Positions 1 through 8,979 are shown, counted from the stretch's first letter. The stretch is 64,000 nt of DNA from Desulfopila inferna (GCF_016919005.1 NZ_JAFFQE010000002.1:310001-374000), one strand, 5' to 3'. The notes: generated by a model not told the origin, from the sequence alone. Translations and numbers: made by a program.

Positions 1-1
1 G

Positions 2-1318
2 GCTTTTGTTATCGCCGGAACGCAGAGCGGCTCGGGTAAAACAACCATCACCCTGGGACTGATGGCCGCCCTGGACAGACTCGGCCATTCGGTGATGCCG
101 TACAAATGCGGACCGGATTTTATCGATCCCAGCCTGCATAAGCTGGTCACTGGCAAGATCTCCCGCAATCTTGATCTGTGGATGGCCGGTGAACAATTCT
201 GCCGCGACTGTTTCGCCCGCCATATGACGAAAGTCGATATCGGCGTGGTGGAAGGTGTCATGGGCATGTTCGACGGCGGCCCGGCCTCCAGCGCGGCGCT
301 GGCGAAAGCACTCGATATTCCGGTGATTCTGGTTCTTGATGTACGCTCCACCGCGGAGAGCGCTGCGGCCGTTTTGAAGGGCTTTGAAACACTCGACCCT
401 GCTGTCGAAGTGAAGGGCGTCATCCTGAACATGGTTGGCAGCAGCCGGCATCTCCATCTGGTCAGAGGTGCCATAGAACAGCATTGCCGGGCCGAGATTC
501 TCGGGTATCTGCCGCGTACTTTGGACTTCACCATTCCCAGCAGACATCTGGGCCTGCATATGGGTGAGGAAATGCCGGTGACCGGGGAGAAGATAGAGAA
601 ACTTGCCGAAACGGTCATCGAACATATCGATATGGACCGGTTGCTGGAAATCGCCGCGATGCCAGGGCCGCCGGCTCCCGCGAAGCGGCAGAAATCAGCT
701 GAGAGTATCATGCGCCTCGGGGTTGCCCGGGATAAGGCCTTCTGCTTTTACTATGAAGACAACCTTGATATTTTTCGTCGGGCCGGGGCCGAGATCTGCT
801 ACTTCAGTCCACTGCAGGATGAGCATCTGCCCCAGGGACTTGATGGTATCTACCTGGGCGGCGGCTATCCCGAGCTTTATGGCGCAGAGCTCAGCGGCAA
901 CCATTCCATGCTCAGGGAAATTCGGCAATGGGCCGAGGCCGGCAGGCCGCTTTACGCCGAATGCGGCGGCTTTATGTATCTCTCCGAAGGCATCACCGAC
1001 CCGGAGGGGTGCTTTCATCCAATGGCCGCCGTCTTCCCCGCCACGACCGTGATGCAGACCCGGCGGGCAAGCCTCGGCTACCGCGAGATCAGCACTACGG
1101 CGGCAACCTTCTTCGGCCCTGCCGGAACGGTGCTGCGCGGTCATGAATTTCACTACTCCCGCATCGAACCAAACGATTCCATCGAACGTGTCTACCGGGT
1201 CGATAACGCCACCGAGGAAGGATACCGCCGCAATAATGTGATCGGCGGCTATATGCATCTCCATTTCGGTTCCAACGAACAGGCTGTCCACAACTTTATT
1301 CAATTCTGCAAGGATTAA
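2..1318 (+). CDS. cbiA: Cobyrinate a,c-diamide synthase, 5' truncated
   Basis: Amidates the a and c side chains of (cobalt-)cobyrinate with glutamine and ATP in the cytoplasm. The reading frame is open from base 2, and the P-loop GTQSGSGKTT lies at bases 20-49, upstream of the first ATG at 62. The true start is therefore off the left edge and the gene is only a few codons short. The N-terminal half is a dethiobiotin synthetase-like ATPase. The C-terminal half is a class I glutamine amidotransferase with YLGGGYPELY, the nucleophile context YAECGGFMYL, and a late histidine in GHEFHYSR. The stop is 2 bases before cbiC. It is the first visible gene of the corrin operon. Confidence 0.95.
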   Translation, partial: AFVIAGTQSGSGKTTITLGLMAALDRLGHSVMPYKCGPDFIDPSLHKLVTGKISRNLDLWMAGEQFCRDCFARHMTKVDIGVVEGVMGMFDGGPASSAALAKALDIPVILVLDVRSTAESAAAVLKGFETLDPAVEVKGVILNMVGSSRHLHLVRGAIEQHCRAEILGYLPRTLDFTIPSRHLGLHMGEEMPVTGEKIEKLAETVIEHIDMDRLLEIAAMPGPPAPAKRQKSAESIMRLGVARDKAFCFYYEDNLDIFRRAGAEICYFSPLQDEHLPQGLDGIYLGGGYPELYGAELSGNHSMLREIRQWAEAGRPLYAECGGFMYLSEGITDPEGCFHPMAAVFPATTVMQTRRASLGYREISTTAATFFGPAGTVLRGHEFHYSRIEPNDSIERVYRVDNATEEGYRRNNVIGGYMHLHFGSNEQAVHNFIQFCKD

Positions 1319-1320
1319 TT

Positions 1321-1953
1321 ATGCCAGTTACCATCCACAAAATCGGCCCACTGGAAATTGAGGCGGAAAGCTTCCGCATGATCGCGGAAGAACTTGGTCC
1401 GCACAACTTCGACGCCACGACCTTCAAGGTGGTGCAGCGGGTCATTCATGCCACCGGCGATTTCTCCTTTGCCGAAAACCTGCGCTTTTCCAATGAGGCA
1501 ATAGAGCGCGGCATTGGTGCCTTGCAGCAGGGCAAAAACATTCTCACCGATGTCAATATGGTGGCCACCGGCATCAGCAAGCCGCTGCTCAGCCGATGGG
1601 GCAACACCGTGGTCTGCAACATTGCCGATGAACAGGTAAAAAGCGCCGCCATAGCCGCGAATACCACCCGTGCGGAGATGGCCATCGAGCAGGGCATGCA
1701 GGGAAATATCGGTATTGTCGCCATCGGCAACGCCCCCACCGCCCTGTTGAAGATGCTGAAGATGCTGGAAGGAACTGCACAGGAAAATATGCCCCTGATT
1801 GTCGGAGTGCCGGTGGGTTTTGTCAACGCCGCGGAATCCAAGGCCCTGCTCAACCAGTCGAGCCTGCATTTCGTCACCAGCCTGGGACGCAAAGGCGGCA
1901 GCCCGGTGGCGGCGGCCATCATCAATGCCCTCATCCGTCTGGCGGCAGAATAA
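1321..1953 (+). CDS. cbiC: Cobalt-precorrin-8 methylmutase
   Basis: Moves the C-11 methyl group to C-12, giving cobyrinate. The 210 residues match the usual family length. The catalytic histidine is in RVIHATGDF (His43), and the family blocks ILTDVNMVATGI and the glycine-rich GNAPTALL are present. The start follows the cbiA stop by 2 bases. Its stop overlaps the cbiD start (TAATG), so translational coupling is likely. No oddities. Confidence 0.96.
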   Translation: MPVTIHKIGPLEIEAESFRMIAEELGPHNFDATTFKVVQRVIHATGDFSFAENLRFSNEAIERGIGALQQGKNILTDVNMVATGISKPLLSRWGNTVVCNIADEQVKSAAIAANTTRAEMAIEQGMQGNIGIVAIGNAPTALLKMLKMLEGTAQENMPLIVGVPVGFVNAAESKALLNQSSLHFVTSLGRKGGSPVAAAIINALIRLAAE

Positions 1954-3032
1954 TGGCAAAGAGGCTCAGAAGCGGCTATACCACCGGTGCCTGTGCGGCT
2001 GCAGCGGCAAAGGCAGCGCTGATCACCGCCCGGCAGGGGATGCCGCCCGATTCGGTGGAACTCACCTTTCCCGACGGCAGCCTTCATCGTTTTGAAGTGT
2101 GCCGCGCGAAAGCCCTGCCCCGTGGAGCCATGGCCTCCATCGTCAAGGACGCCGGCGATGACCCCGATGTCACCAACAAAGCCGAGATCTGTGCAACTGT
2201 GTCTTTTCCCGAGACGGGTATGGCTGAAAACAATGACATCGTCATGGAGAATATGCATCTTAGCGCCGGAGAAGGCGTGGGCAGGATCACCAAGCCCGGA
2301 CTGGCGGTGCCGGTGGGCGAACCGGCAATCAATCCGGTACCCAGACAGATGATCCTTAAGGCCTTGCAGGAGGTGGAAAAAGAGCGAATCGTTCATGTAT
2401 CGATCTCCATCCCCGCCGGAGAAATGCTTGCCGAAAAGACCTTGAACAAAAGATTGGGCATTATCGGCGGCTTGTCGATTCTGGGCACCACCGGGATCGT
2501 CAGACCGGTTTCCGCAGATGCCTGGAAAGCCACAATCGTGGCCTCCATGAACGTTGCCCGGGAGGCCGGCCTTGAGGATATCGTGCTCTCCACCGGCCGC
2601 ACCTCGGAGAAAGGAGCACAGTCACTTTTGCCGCTGGCCATCGAAGCCTATGCGATGATGGGAGATTATCTGGAGTTTTCTCTGCGTAAAGCCGGCGAGA
2701 AAGGTTTCGAGACAGTTCATCTGGCAGGAATGTGGGCTAAGATCATGAAGGCGGCCATGCAGATCCCGCAGACCCATGTCCGCAACGGCGCCCTGGAAAT
2801 GCAGGATGCGGCGCTGATGCTGCAGGGTTGCGACGTTGAACCTCCCCTGTTGACCAAACTGCAGAATTCCAATACCGCCCGGGAGATGTATAGCCACCTT
2901 GAGGATGCCGGACGCAGTGACGTTGTCCGGCAAATTTGCAGGAAAGCCCGGCACTATGGGGAGAAAATCTCCGGCAAAAAGGTGAAGGTCTATCTTGTCG
3001 ATGCCCGGGCCCAGGTGGTGGAGCATGTCTGA
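1953..3032 (+). CDS. cbiD: Cobalt-precorrin-5B C1-methyltransferase
   Basis: SAM-dependent C-1 methylation, specific to the anaerobic (early cobalt insertion) route. The 359-residue protein opens with the family signature SGYTTGACAAAAAKAAL and contains the later block LSTGRTSEKGAQ. CbiD is one of the markers that separates this operon from the aerobic Cob pathway. It starts on the stop of cbiC and ends inside the first codons of cbiET, an 8-base overlap at 3025-3032. Confidence 0.95.
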   Translation: MAKRLRSGYTTGACAAAAAKAALITARQGMPPDSVELTFPDGSLHRFEVCRAKALPRGAMASIVKDAGDDPDVTNKAEICATVSFPETGMAENNDIVMENMHLSAGEGVGRITKPGLAVPVGEPAINPVPRQMILKALQEVEKERIVHVSISIPAGEMLAEKTLNKRLGIIGGLSILGTTGIVRPVSADAWKATIVASMNVAREAGLEDIVLSTGRTSEKGAQSLLPLAIEAYAMMGDYLEFSLRKAGEKGFETVHLAGMWAKIMKAAMQIPQTHVRNGALEMQDAALMLQGCDVEPPLLTKLQNSNTAREMYSHLEDAGRSDVVRQICRKARHYGEKISGKKVKVYLVDARAQVVEHV

Positions 3033-4227
3033 GATCTATATCATAGGAATTGATGGTTCGGAGCTGCCCGCCCGCCACAAGGAATTGTTGCGCCGCTGCA
3101 GCCTTATTCTCACCTCCTCGCGGCTTGCCGCTTTTGTCGGGGACAGCCTGGCTGAGGTGCGGCCGATAACCCCTCTCGATCAGGCTTTTACAAAAATTGC
3201 AGAGGTGATTCCATCGGGCAATATTGCCGTTCTGGCCAGCGGTGATCCGCTTTTTTTCGGGATCGGCACCAGGATCATCGAGCGGTTCGGCAGAGAGCGG
3301 GTCCGGGTTTTTCCCGCCCTCTCTTCGCTGCAACAGGCTTTTGCACGATTCGGCATGGGTTGGCATGATGCCGCCGTGGTCAGTCTCCACGGCCGCACGG
3401 CCCAACATATTCCGGGTCTGCTGCTGGCCCGGAGAAAAACCTTCATCTTTACCGACCGCAGGCACAGCCCCAATCGTATTGCCGCCTCGATTCTGGAATA
3501 TCTGCACCTCATCGGTGAAGAGAATATCAGGAAAAACTGCCGCCTGCATGTCGCCGAAAATCTGGGCAGTGCGCAGGAAAAGATCAGCAGCGGCTCACTC
3601 GATGAAATCGCCGGGATGCGCTGCGGGGATCTCAATGTGCTCTGTGTCCTGCTCCCTGAAATCCCGGAGAGGCCTGTTTTTGGCCTGTACGAGGATGAAA
3701 TCTCCCACAGCCGGGGCCTGATCACCAAGGATGAAGTTCGCGCCGCCACCCTGCACCGCCTGCGGCTGCCGCGCCGCGGCGTATTCTGGGATATCGGCGG
3801 CGGCAGCGGCTCGATCTCCATGGAGGCCGCCGCCATGCATAGAGAGCTCGAGGTCTACACCGTGGAGCACAACGGCGCGGAGCTGGAAAACATTAAGGAA
3901 AATATCCGCAGGTTCAGCCTGTTCAACATCATCCCGGTTGCCGGCAGGGCAGCAGATATGATTGGTGCTCTGCCTGATCCCGATGCTGTATTTGTCGGCG
4001 GCAGCGGCGGTGAACTGGAGAGCATTATCAGAGAGTCCGCCTCCAGACTTCACAAAGGCGGCAGGTTGATAGTCAACGGGGTGACGGCAAGAACCACAGA
4101 AGAAGCTCCAGCACTAATGGGGGCGCAGGGAATGACAGTAACATCAAGCACGATTGAGGTAACGAGAACGGGGCCGGACGGCCCTCTGGGTTTTAATCCT
4201 ATAACCATAATGGTGGGACGAAAATGA
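3025..4227 (+). CDS. cbiET: Precorrin-6B/7 methyltransferase-decarboxylase, CbiE-CbiT fusion
   Basis: Methylates C-5 and C-15 and decarboxylates the C-12 acetate. The N-terminal half (about 1-200) is a tetrapyrrole methylase (CbiE) with ASGDPLFFGIG. The C-terminal half (about 210-400) is a Rossmann methyltransferase (CbiT) with DIGGGSGSISMEA and VFVGGSGGELE. The two halves are separate genes in some bacteria and fused in CobL-type proteins, as here. A longer frame opens at a TTG (2995), but the ATG at 3025 directly precedes SEIYIIGIDG and overlaps the cbiD stop in the operon's usual style, so it was chosen. Confidence 0.93.
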   Translation: MSEIYIIGIDGSELPARHKELLRRCSLILTSSRLAAFVGDSLAEVRPITPLDQAFTKIAEVIPSGNIAVLASGDPLFFGIGTRIIERFGRERVRVFPALSSLQQAFARFGMGWHDAAVVSLHGRTAQHIPGLLLARRKTFIFTDRRHSPNRIAASILEYLHLIGEENIRKNCRLHVAENLGSAQEKISSGSLDEIAGMRCGDLNVLCVLLPEIPERPVFGLYEDEISHSRGLITKDEVRAATLHRLRLPRRGVFWDIGGGSGSISMEAAAMHRELEVYTVEHNGAELENIKENIRRFSLFNIIPVAGRAADMIGALPDPDAVFVGGSGGELESIIRESASRLHKGGRLIVNGVTARTTEEAPALMGAQGMTVTSSTIEVTRTGPDGPLGFNPITIMVGRK

Positions 4228-4949
4228 AGGGAAGGTTTTATGTTGTAGGGGTTGGCCCGGGCGATCCGGAACTGATGACCCTCAAGGCAGTACGCATATT
4301 GAAGAAGAGCCCGGTGTGGCTTGCTCCGGCCGCCCATAAAAACGGCAACAGTACGGCGCTGGGCATCGCCTCCGGGTTGATCAACGGGGAACAGAAAGAA
4401 ATTCTGACCCACCATTTTCCCATGAAAAAAGTGCATGCCGGTCAACCGGCCCATCCCGAGGTGGAACGGGCCTGGCAGGAGGCGGCGGCAATTATCGCCG
4501 ATCATCTTGAAAACGGCCGGGATGTGGCCTTCCCGACCCTGGGGGATCCCGCCATCTACAGTACCGGATTCTACATTTTTGAAACCCTGATGGAAACGGT
4601 TAAGGATATGGAGGTGGAAATCATTCCCGGCGTCTCGGCAATCGGGGCAACCTCTGCAGCGGCAGCGGTCCCGCTCTGTCTTGGCAATGAGCGCATGGTG
4701 GTGATTCCTGCAACCTTCGAGGATGACAAGCTCAAGGAGATCCTTGAAAATTTCGATTGCGTCGTGCTGATGAAGGTGCATCGGGTGATGCCCCGGCTGG
4801 TGGGCCTCTTTGAAGAACTCAATCTCCTAGACAAGGCGGTGCTGGTGGAAAGAACCAGCCTGCAGGAGCAGCGCATCCGGCGTGACCTGCAGCAGGCTGC
4901 CCTGGAGGAAATCCACTATTTTTCAACCATGATCGTGAGGAAAGCATGA
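4224..4949 (+). CDS. cbiL: Cobalt-precorrin-2 C20-methyltransferase
   Basis: Adds the C-20 methyl group to cobalt-factor II/precorrin-2. The 241-residue tetrapyrrole methylase begins FYVVGVGPGDPELMT, has FPTLGDPAIYST and EIIPGVSAIGATSAAA, and carries the CbiL-typical long insertion after SPVWLAPA. It overlaps cbiET by 4 bases (ATGA) and cbiF by 4 bases. Confidence 0.94.
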   Translation: MKGRFYVVGVGPGDPELMTLKAVRILKKSPVWLAPAAHKNGNSTALGIASGLINGEQKEILTHHFPMKKVHAGQPAHPEVERAWQEAAAIIADHLENGRDVAFPTLGDPAIYSTGFYIFETLMETVKDMEVEIIPGVSAIGATSAAAAVPLCLGNERMVVIPATFEDDKLKEILENFDCVVLMKVHRVMPRLVGLFEELNLLDKAVLVERTSLQEQRIRRDLQQAALEEIHYFSTMIVRKA

Positions 4950-5710
4950 CCAATCCAATCCACTTTGTCGGCGCAGGCCCCGGCGATCCCGAACTGATCA
5001 CCGTCAAGGGACAACGTCTGCTCAGGGAGGCGGATGTGATCGTCTACACCGGAAGCCTGGTGCCCCCGGCGCTGCTTCAAGGTTTGTCTGCGGAAATACA
5101 CAATTCCGCTGGCCTGAACCTAGACGAGGTACTGGCTCTTCTTATCGACAGCTGGCGTAAAAGCAAAAAGGTGGTGCGCCTTCATACCGGCGATCCCGCC
5201 ATATACGGAGCCATCAACGAACAGCTGGCCGTACTTGAGCAGGAGGAAATTCCCTTCAAGGTCATTCCCGGGGTCAGTTCGGCTACAGCCACTGCCGCGG
5301 CGCTCTCCACCGAACTCACCCTGCCGGATATCTCCCAGACGGTGATCATCACCCGAAGGGCCGGGCGGACACCTGTACCGGAGCAGGAATCCCTGCCGCT
5401 GCTGGCCTCCCATCAAGCCACCATGTTGATCCTCTTGAGCATTTCCATGATTGATGAAGTAGTGGAGGACCTTCTCGCCGGGGGCTACAGCAGAAGCACT
5501 CCCGTTGCCGTGGTCGAAAAGGTCAGCTGGCCGGAAGAGCGGCAGATTCGCGGTACCCTGACGGATATCGGCGCCAAGGTCAAGGGGGCCGGAATTCGCA
5601 AGACCGCGATTATTGCCGTGGGCGAGGTCCTGGCCCAGGCGCCGCCGCCGAGTTTGTCGAAACTCTATGACAAGACCTTCACTCACGAATACCGCAAGGG
5701 CAGCGAATAA
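4946..5710 (+). CDS. cbiF: Cobalt-precorrin-4 C11-methyltransferase
   Basis: SAM-dependent C-11 methylation. The 254-residue tetrapyrrole methylase has IHFVGAGPGDPELITVKG, VIVYTGSLVPP (a CbiF/CobM hallmark), LHTGDPAIYGA and IPGVSSATATAAAL. ATGA overlap with cbiL upstream; its stop shares a base with the cbiG start (TAATG). Confidence 0.95.
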   Translation: MTNPIHFVGAGPGDPELITVKGQRLLREADVIVYTGSLVPPALLQGLSAEIHNSAGLNLDEVLALLIDSWRKSKKVVRLHTGDPAIYGAINEQLAVLEQEEIPFKVIPGVSSATATAAALSTELTLPDISQTVIITRRAGRTPVPEQESLPLLASHQATMLILLSISMIDEVVEDLLAGGYSRSTPVAVVEKVSWPEERQIRGTLTDIGAKVKGAGIRKTAIIAVGEVLAQAPPPSLSKLYDKTFTHEYRKGSE

Positions 5711-6711
5711 TGAAGATCGCAGTGCTGGCACTCACCAGGGGCGGCAAAAAACTCGCCGGCGCGATTGCCGATGATTTGCCGGGTTGCCGGGTGCTTTCCA
5801 GCAATTATGGTGTAGGTGCAGCCCTAAAGACAAACTGGCAGGCCTATGATGCCTTTGTCTGTATTATGGCAACAGGTATTGTTGTACGTTCCATTGCCGG
5901 ACTGCTGCGGGATAAGCATAGCGATCCGGCAGTCATTGTCCTTGATGAAAAGGGAGACCATGTGATCAGCCTTCTCTCCGGGCACCTGGGCGGCGGCAAC
6001 ACCCTGGCCCGCAGAATTGCCGGAATAACGGGTGGTACAGCAGTGATCACCACCGCCTCGGATACTCTGGGACTTGTGCCTCTTGATCTCTGGGCGGCCG
6101 AACAAAAGCTTCGTGCCGCAGATGAAGGCGTTTTTACCGCGGCCGCCGGCATGCTGGTCAACAACGGGTCACTGAGAGTTTTCTGCGATGTCGATCTCGC
6201 TCAACTGCCTCCGGGGCTCTGTCTGGTGAAGGCCATCAGCGAAGCGGATCTGGTGATCAGTCATCGGTTGCCTCCGCGTGGTACTCTCAGCCTCCATCCT
6301 CACAACCTGGTTGTCGGAGTCGGCTGCAACCGCAATACCCCCGTGCATGAATTCGAAGAGGCCTTGGCCGGACTTTTCGAAGATCTTGGCTTCTCCACTC
6401 TTTCGGTGCGTAATCTGGCGACCATCGATGTGAAAAACGACGAAGAGGGTCTGCTTCTTTTTGCGCGGAAAAACGGCTGGTCCATTGATTTTTTCGATCG
6501 GGACACCATCAACACCATAACCAACGTAAGCAGATCAGATGCCGCACTCAAGGCAGTCGGCGCCATAGGCGTAGCCGAGCCCGCCTCGCTTTTGAGCGCA
6601 GATACCAACACTCTACTCAGCAGGAAACGAAAATGGCGGAACATCACAATGGCAGTGGCCAGGGCAGACTTTATGTTGTCGGCACAGGTCCTGGATCACT
6701 TGAACACCTGA
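5710..6711 (+). CDS. cbiG: Cobalt-precorrin-5A hydrolase
   Basis: Opens the delta-lactone and releases acetaldehyde, a step unique to the anaerobic pathway. The N-terminal region has VCIMATGIVVRSIAGLL and ISLLSGHLGGGNTLA. The C-terminal CbiG_C domain has VVGVGCNRNTP. At 333 residues it is of normal length, but the last 26 codons or so overlap the 5' end of cbiH in another frame, an unusually long overlap of 79 bases. Confidence 0.94.
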   Translation: MKIAVLALTRGGKKLAGAIADDLPGCRVLSSNYGVGAALKTNWQAYDAFVCIMATGIVVRSIAGLLRDKHSDPAVIVLDEKGDHVISLLSGHLGGGNTLARRIAGITGGTAVITTASDTLGLVPLDLWAAEQKLRAADEGVFTAAAGMLVNNGSLRVFCDVDLAQLPPGLCLVKAISEADLVISHRLPPRGTLSLHPHNLVVGVGCNRNTPVHEFEEALAGLFEDLGFSTLSVRNLATIDVKNDEEGLLLFARKNGWSIDFFDRDTINTITNVSRSDAALKAVGAIGVAEPASLLSADTNTLLSRKRKWRNITMAVARADFMLSAQVLDHLNT

Positions 6712-7406
6712 CTCCCGCAGCCTCCGCTGCTCTTCATGAATCGGATATCATCGTCGGCTACCGCACCTATCTGGATTTGATTAAGGAATATCTCGTGGGT
6801 AAGGAAGTTGTGGCCTCGGAGATGATGAAGGAAGTGGACCGCTGCAGAAAATCACTGGAGCTAGCCTCAGCGGGTAATACAGTGGCTCTGGTCTCCGGAG
6901 GTGACCCGGGAATCTATGCCATGGCAGGACTGGTCTTCGAAATGGCAAAAGATGCCGGCAGCAGTTGTATAATCGAGGTGATCCCCGGAATCGCCGCGGT
7001 AAACGGCTGTGCGGCCAGGCTCGGTGCTCCGCTGATGCATGACTTTGCCGCCATCAGTCTTTCCGACCTGCTCACGCCCTGGCCGGTTATTGAAAAACGG
7101 CTGATAGCAGCGGCGGCGGCTGATTTTGTCGTGGCAATATACAACCCCAAATCAAAGAAAAGAACGGAACAGATCGTCAGGGCCGCTCGGATTTTCCTGG
7201 ACCACCGCGATCCTGCAACTCCCGTGGGTATTGTCACTGCAGCCACCAGAGAAAATGAAGAAATCACCATCACCACTCTTGAGAAGCTGCAGGATGCAGA
7301 TATCGGCATGCAGTCCACTGTCATTATCGGCAACTCACAGACCTATATCTGGGAGGGAAAGATGGTTACGCCCCGAGGTTATGCCGACAAATATGAGTTG
7401 AAATAG
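6633..7406 (+). CDS. cbiH: Cobalt-precorrin-3 C17-methyltransferase
   Basis: Methylates C-17 with ring contraction. The 257-residue tetrapyrrole methylase has YVVGTGPGSLEHLT, DIIVGYRTYLDLI, SGGDPGIYAMAGLV and VVAIYNPKSKKR, all typical of CbiH/CobJ. The ATG at 6633 is needed to include the first strand of the methylase fold, follows AGGAAACG, and lies 79 bases inside cbiG. It is the last gene of the visible operon. No cbiJ, cbiK or transporter gene is in the window. Confidence 0.94.
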   Translation: MAEHHNGSGQGRLYVVGTGPGSLEHLTPAASAALHESDIIVGYRTYLDLIKEYLVGKEVVASEMMKEVDRCRKSLELASAGNTVALVSGGDPGIYAMAGLVFEMAKDAGSSCIIEVIPGIAAVNGCAARLGAPLMHDFAAISLSDLLTPWPVIEKRLIAAAAADFVVAIYNPKSKKRTEQIVRAARIFLDHRDPATPVGIVTAATRENEEITITTLEKLQDADIGMQSTVIIGNSQTYIWEGKMVTPRGYADKYELK

Positions 7407-7431
7407 ATCGTAACTATTCAGCAGCACACCC

Positions 7432-7465
7432 GGAGTCGGAGTTTATGCCCGTCAGGGTGCTTACC
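7432..7465 (+). repeat. R1 interspersed repeat, partial copy
   Basis: The core GTCGGAGTTTATGCCCGT followed by AGGGTGCTTA matches the cores at 16933, 62220 and 62518. This copy has CCCGTCAGGG in place of the CCCGTACGGG palindrome. It lies just downstream of cbiH. Confidence 0.6.
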
Positions 7466-7519
7466 TCTAAACAGTTACAGACAGGTGGTTGGCCAAATAA
7501 TACTGGTCAACCTTCTTCT

Positions 7520-7542
7520 AAGTAACAAATATTGTTACTTTT
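7520..7542 (+). terminator. Candidate terminator of the cobalamin operon
   Basis: A perfect 9-bp stem, AAGTAACAA (7520-7528) with TTGTTACTT (7532-7540), has a 3-base loop and ends in TTTT. It lies about 115 bases after the cbiH stop. The stem is AT-rich, so termination strength is uncertain. A second hairpin (GGTTGGCCA with TGGTCAACC) precedes it. Confidence 0.5.
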
Positions 7543-7601
7543 AAAATAGCGGCCGGGGCCTCCCGGTTAGTGCGCTGAATAATTACATAGATTCCTTTAT
7601 T

Positions 7602-7655
7602 CCCGCCTGATCTTGAGAATCCTCTGATGCTCGGAGGGCTGGGCGGCTTTTTTTT
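7602..7655 (+). terminator. Candidate rho-independent terminator
   Basis: CCCGCC (7602-7607) can pair with GGGCGG (7641-7646), with an inner CCTC/GGAGG pairing, followed by C and eight T. It lies in the 496-base gap between cbiH and the cytochrome gene. The rest of that gap has no convincing ORF. Confidence 0.5.
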
Positions 7656-7902
7656 CAAATCAAATTTGTAAATCGCTGTCTCTTCGCATACAATTTTTTG
7701 TACAAGAATTGTGATCTGGTAATTTTCCCGAAAAATTGCCCATCCCCGGCAATTATCCTGCGGTCACGACCGACCGATCAGCGATCGGCCATGCTGTGCT
7801 TGAAGTTTCGTTCTGCCCCGCGCTCTCAGAAATTTTTAATCTGACAATCCTGAAGCGTCACATGATTCCTACAGGATTGTTAAAAATGAACGGAGACGAA
7901 CT

Positions 7903-8481
7903 ATGAAATTCATATTTTCCCTTATCTTCACCGTAATTCTTTTAGCGGCGGCGGCGCTTGTGTTCGCCTGGACAGGCGTTTACAATATCGCCGCCACAAA
8001 ACCCCACACCGGAGTAATATCATATTATATCGAAATGCTGCGTGACCGCTCCATTGCCAAACGCAGTGAAGATGTCCGGGTACCGGACCTCGGCGACGCC
8101 AGGATCAGGTCAGCCGCCTTTTCGCATTACCACGGAATGTGCCGGCTCTGCCACGGAGCCCCGGGCTACCAGGCTGAGGAATTTGCCGAGGACCTCTACC
8201 CGGCGCCCCCCGACATGATTTCCGGGCACATTCAAGAGGAGCGCAGCCCTTCCGAGATTTACTGGATCGTCAATCATGGCATCAAGATGACCGGAATGCC
8301 GGCATTCGGCCGGACACATAGCGATTCCGAGTTGTATGGAGTCGCGGCTCTGGCCCTGGAAATACCCCAGATCTCTTCTGAAGAATATAGGCAACAGGTT
8401 GAGAAAATAGAGGGGAAAAACGGGGGAGGATACGGTGGCGAAAATCATTCCACTCAGGAAGCGGCAGAGCATAATCACTGA
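7903..8481 (+). CDS. Membrane-anchored or periplasmic monoheme cytochrome c
   Basis: Small electron carrier. An N-terminal hydrophobic segment (about residues 3-23) acts as a signal peptide or anchor. A single heme motif, CRLCH (Cys80, Cys83, His84), follows, and GIKMTGMPAFG supplies candidate axial methionines (Met129/Met132). The tail is rich in Glu, Asn and His (ends EHNH) and could bind metal. The start follows GGAGACGAACT. It stands alone, so its redox partner is not evident. The family is recognisable as class I-like cytochrome c; the physiological role is unknown. Confidence 0.85.
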   Translation: MKFIFSLIFTVILLAAAALVFAWTGVYNIAATKPHTGVISYYIEMLRDRSIAKRSEDVRVPDLGDARIRSAAFSHYHGMCRLCHGAPGYQAEEFAEDLYPAPPDMISGHIQEERSPSEIYWIVNHGIKMTGMPAFGRTHSDSELYGVAALALEIPQISSEEYRQQVEKIEGKNGGGYGGENHSTQEAAEHNH

Positions 8482-8549
8482 CAAGATGCCCCGGCATTTG
8501 CCTCGCAGCCTCAAGGAAGGAGCATCCGGAAGAAACTTCCGAAAACGAC

Positions 8550-8580
8550 AAAACCTCGTGGGGATGCCCCACGAGGTTTT
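8550..8580. terminator. Bidirectional terminator hairpin
   Basis: A perfect 14-bp stem: AAAACCTCGTGGGG (8550-8563), loop ATG, CCCCACGAGGTTTT (8567-8580). It is flanked by A and T tracts on both sides, so it can end both the cytochrome transcript and the tRNA-Asn transcript that converge on it. Confidence 0.85.
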
Positions 8581-8591
8581 GTATCTATGTT

Positions 8592-8667
<76 letters not shown>

Positions 8668-8759
8668 TTATGTTTACTCAAAATGTGCCTGCTGTTTCTT
8701 CCGGTTGAGTACCGATGTGCTGTAGAAATTAGTACACCGGAGCAGCGTAGCAAGCGGGG

Positions 8760-8788
8760 AATATAGCCAACCCTCCCGATACTGTCAA
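8760..8788 (-). promoter_or_regulatory. Sigma-70 promoter for tRNA-Asn
   Basis: On the minus strand a consensus TTGACA (8788-8783) is followed after exactly 17 bases by TATATT (8765-8760). Transcription would start about 85 bases upstream of the tRNA. The leader contains CCGGT...ACCGG-type complementarity. The remainder of the 8668-9027 gap holds a terminator and an R2 repeat but no gene. Confidence 0.7.
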
Positions 8789-8898
8789 CAGTTTTTTGAC
8801 TCTTTTCTTTCCTGATTGTTTCACCTGTCATCACGGTTGTCAAAGGATAATTGGAAGGCCGGCATAATTACTGATAAGGGACTAAGGATATAACGAAT

Positions 8899-8928
8899 AA
8901 AGGCGCCGGGAAAAATCCCGGCGCCTTT
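8899..8928 (-). terminator. Hairpin terminator downstream of the 9028-9858 gene
   Basis: A perfect 12-bp GC-rich stem: AAAGGCGCCGGG (8899-8910) with CCCGGCGCCTTT (8917-8928), loop AAAAAT. It can serve the minus-strand gene ending at 9028, about 100 bases away. Confidence 0.7.
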
Positions 8929-8934
8929 GAGTAT

Positions 8935-8979
8935 CTGTCTAAAATTTCTTATACCCCTCAAGAGGGTACTGAAAGAGTC
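8935..8979 (+). repeat. R2 interspersed repeat, left-half copy
   Basis: Contains ATCTGTCTAAAA, then TTCTTATACCCCTCAAG and GGGTACTGAAAGAGTCC. It matches, in reverse complement, the copy at 26805-26858. The CCAGCTCAGCTGG half is missing here. Confidence 0.6.

Noticed and set aside
7747-7762. Sigma-54-like CGGCAATTATCCTGCG before the cytochrome gene
   Set aside because: GG-N10-GC spacing is right but -12 is CTGC and the -24 box weak; such matches occur by chance every few hundred bases.
7407-7902. Cobalamin riboswitch
   Set aside because: No B12-box-like sequence recognised in this gap; the operon's own leader lies left of the window.
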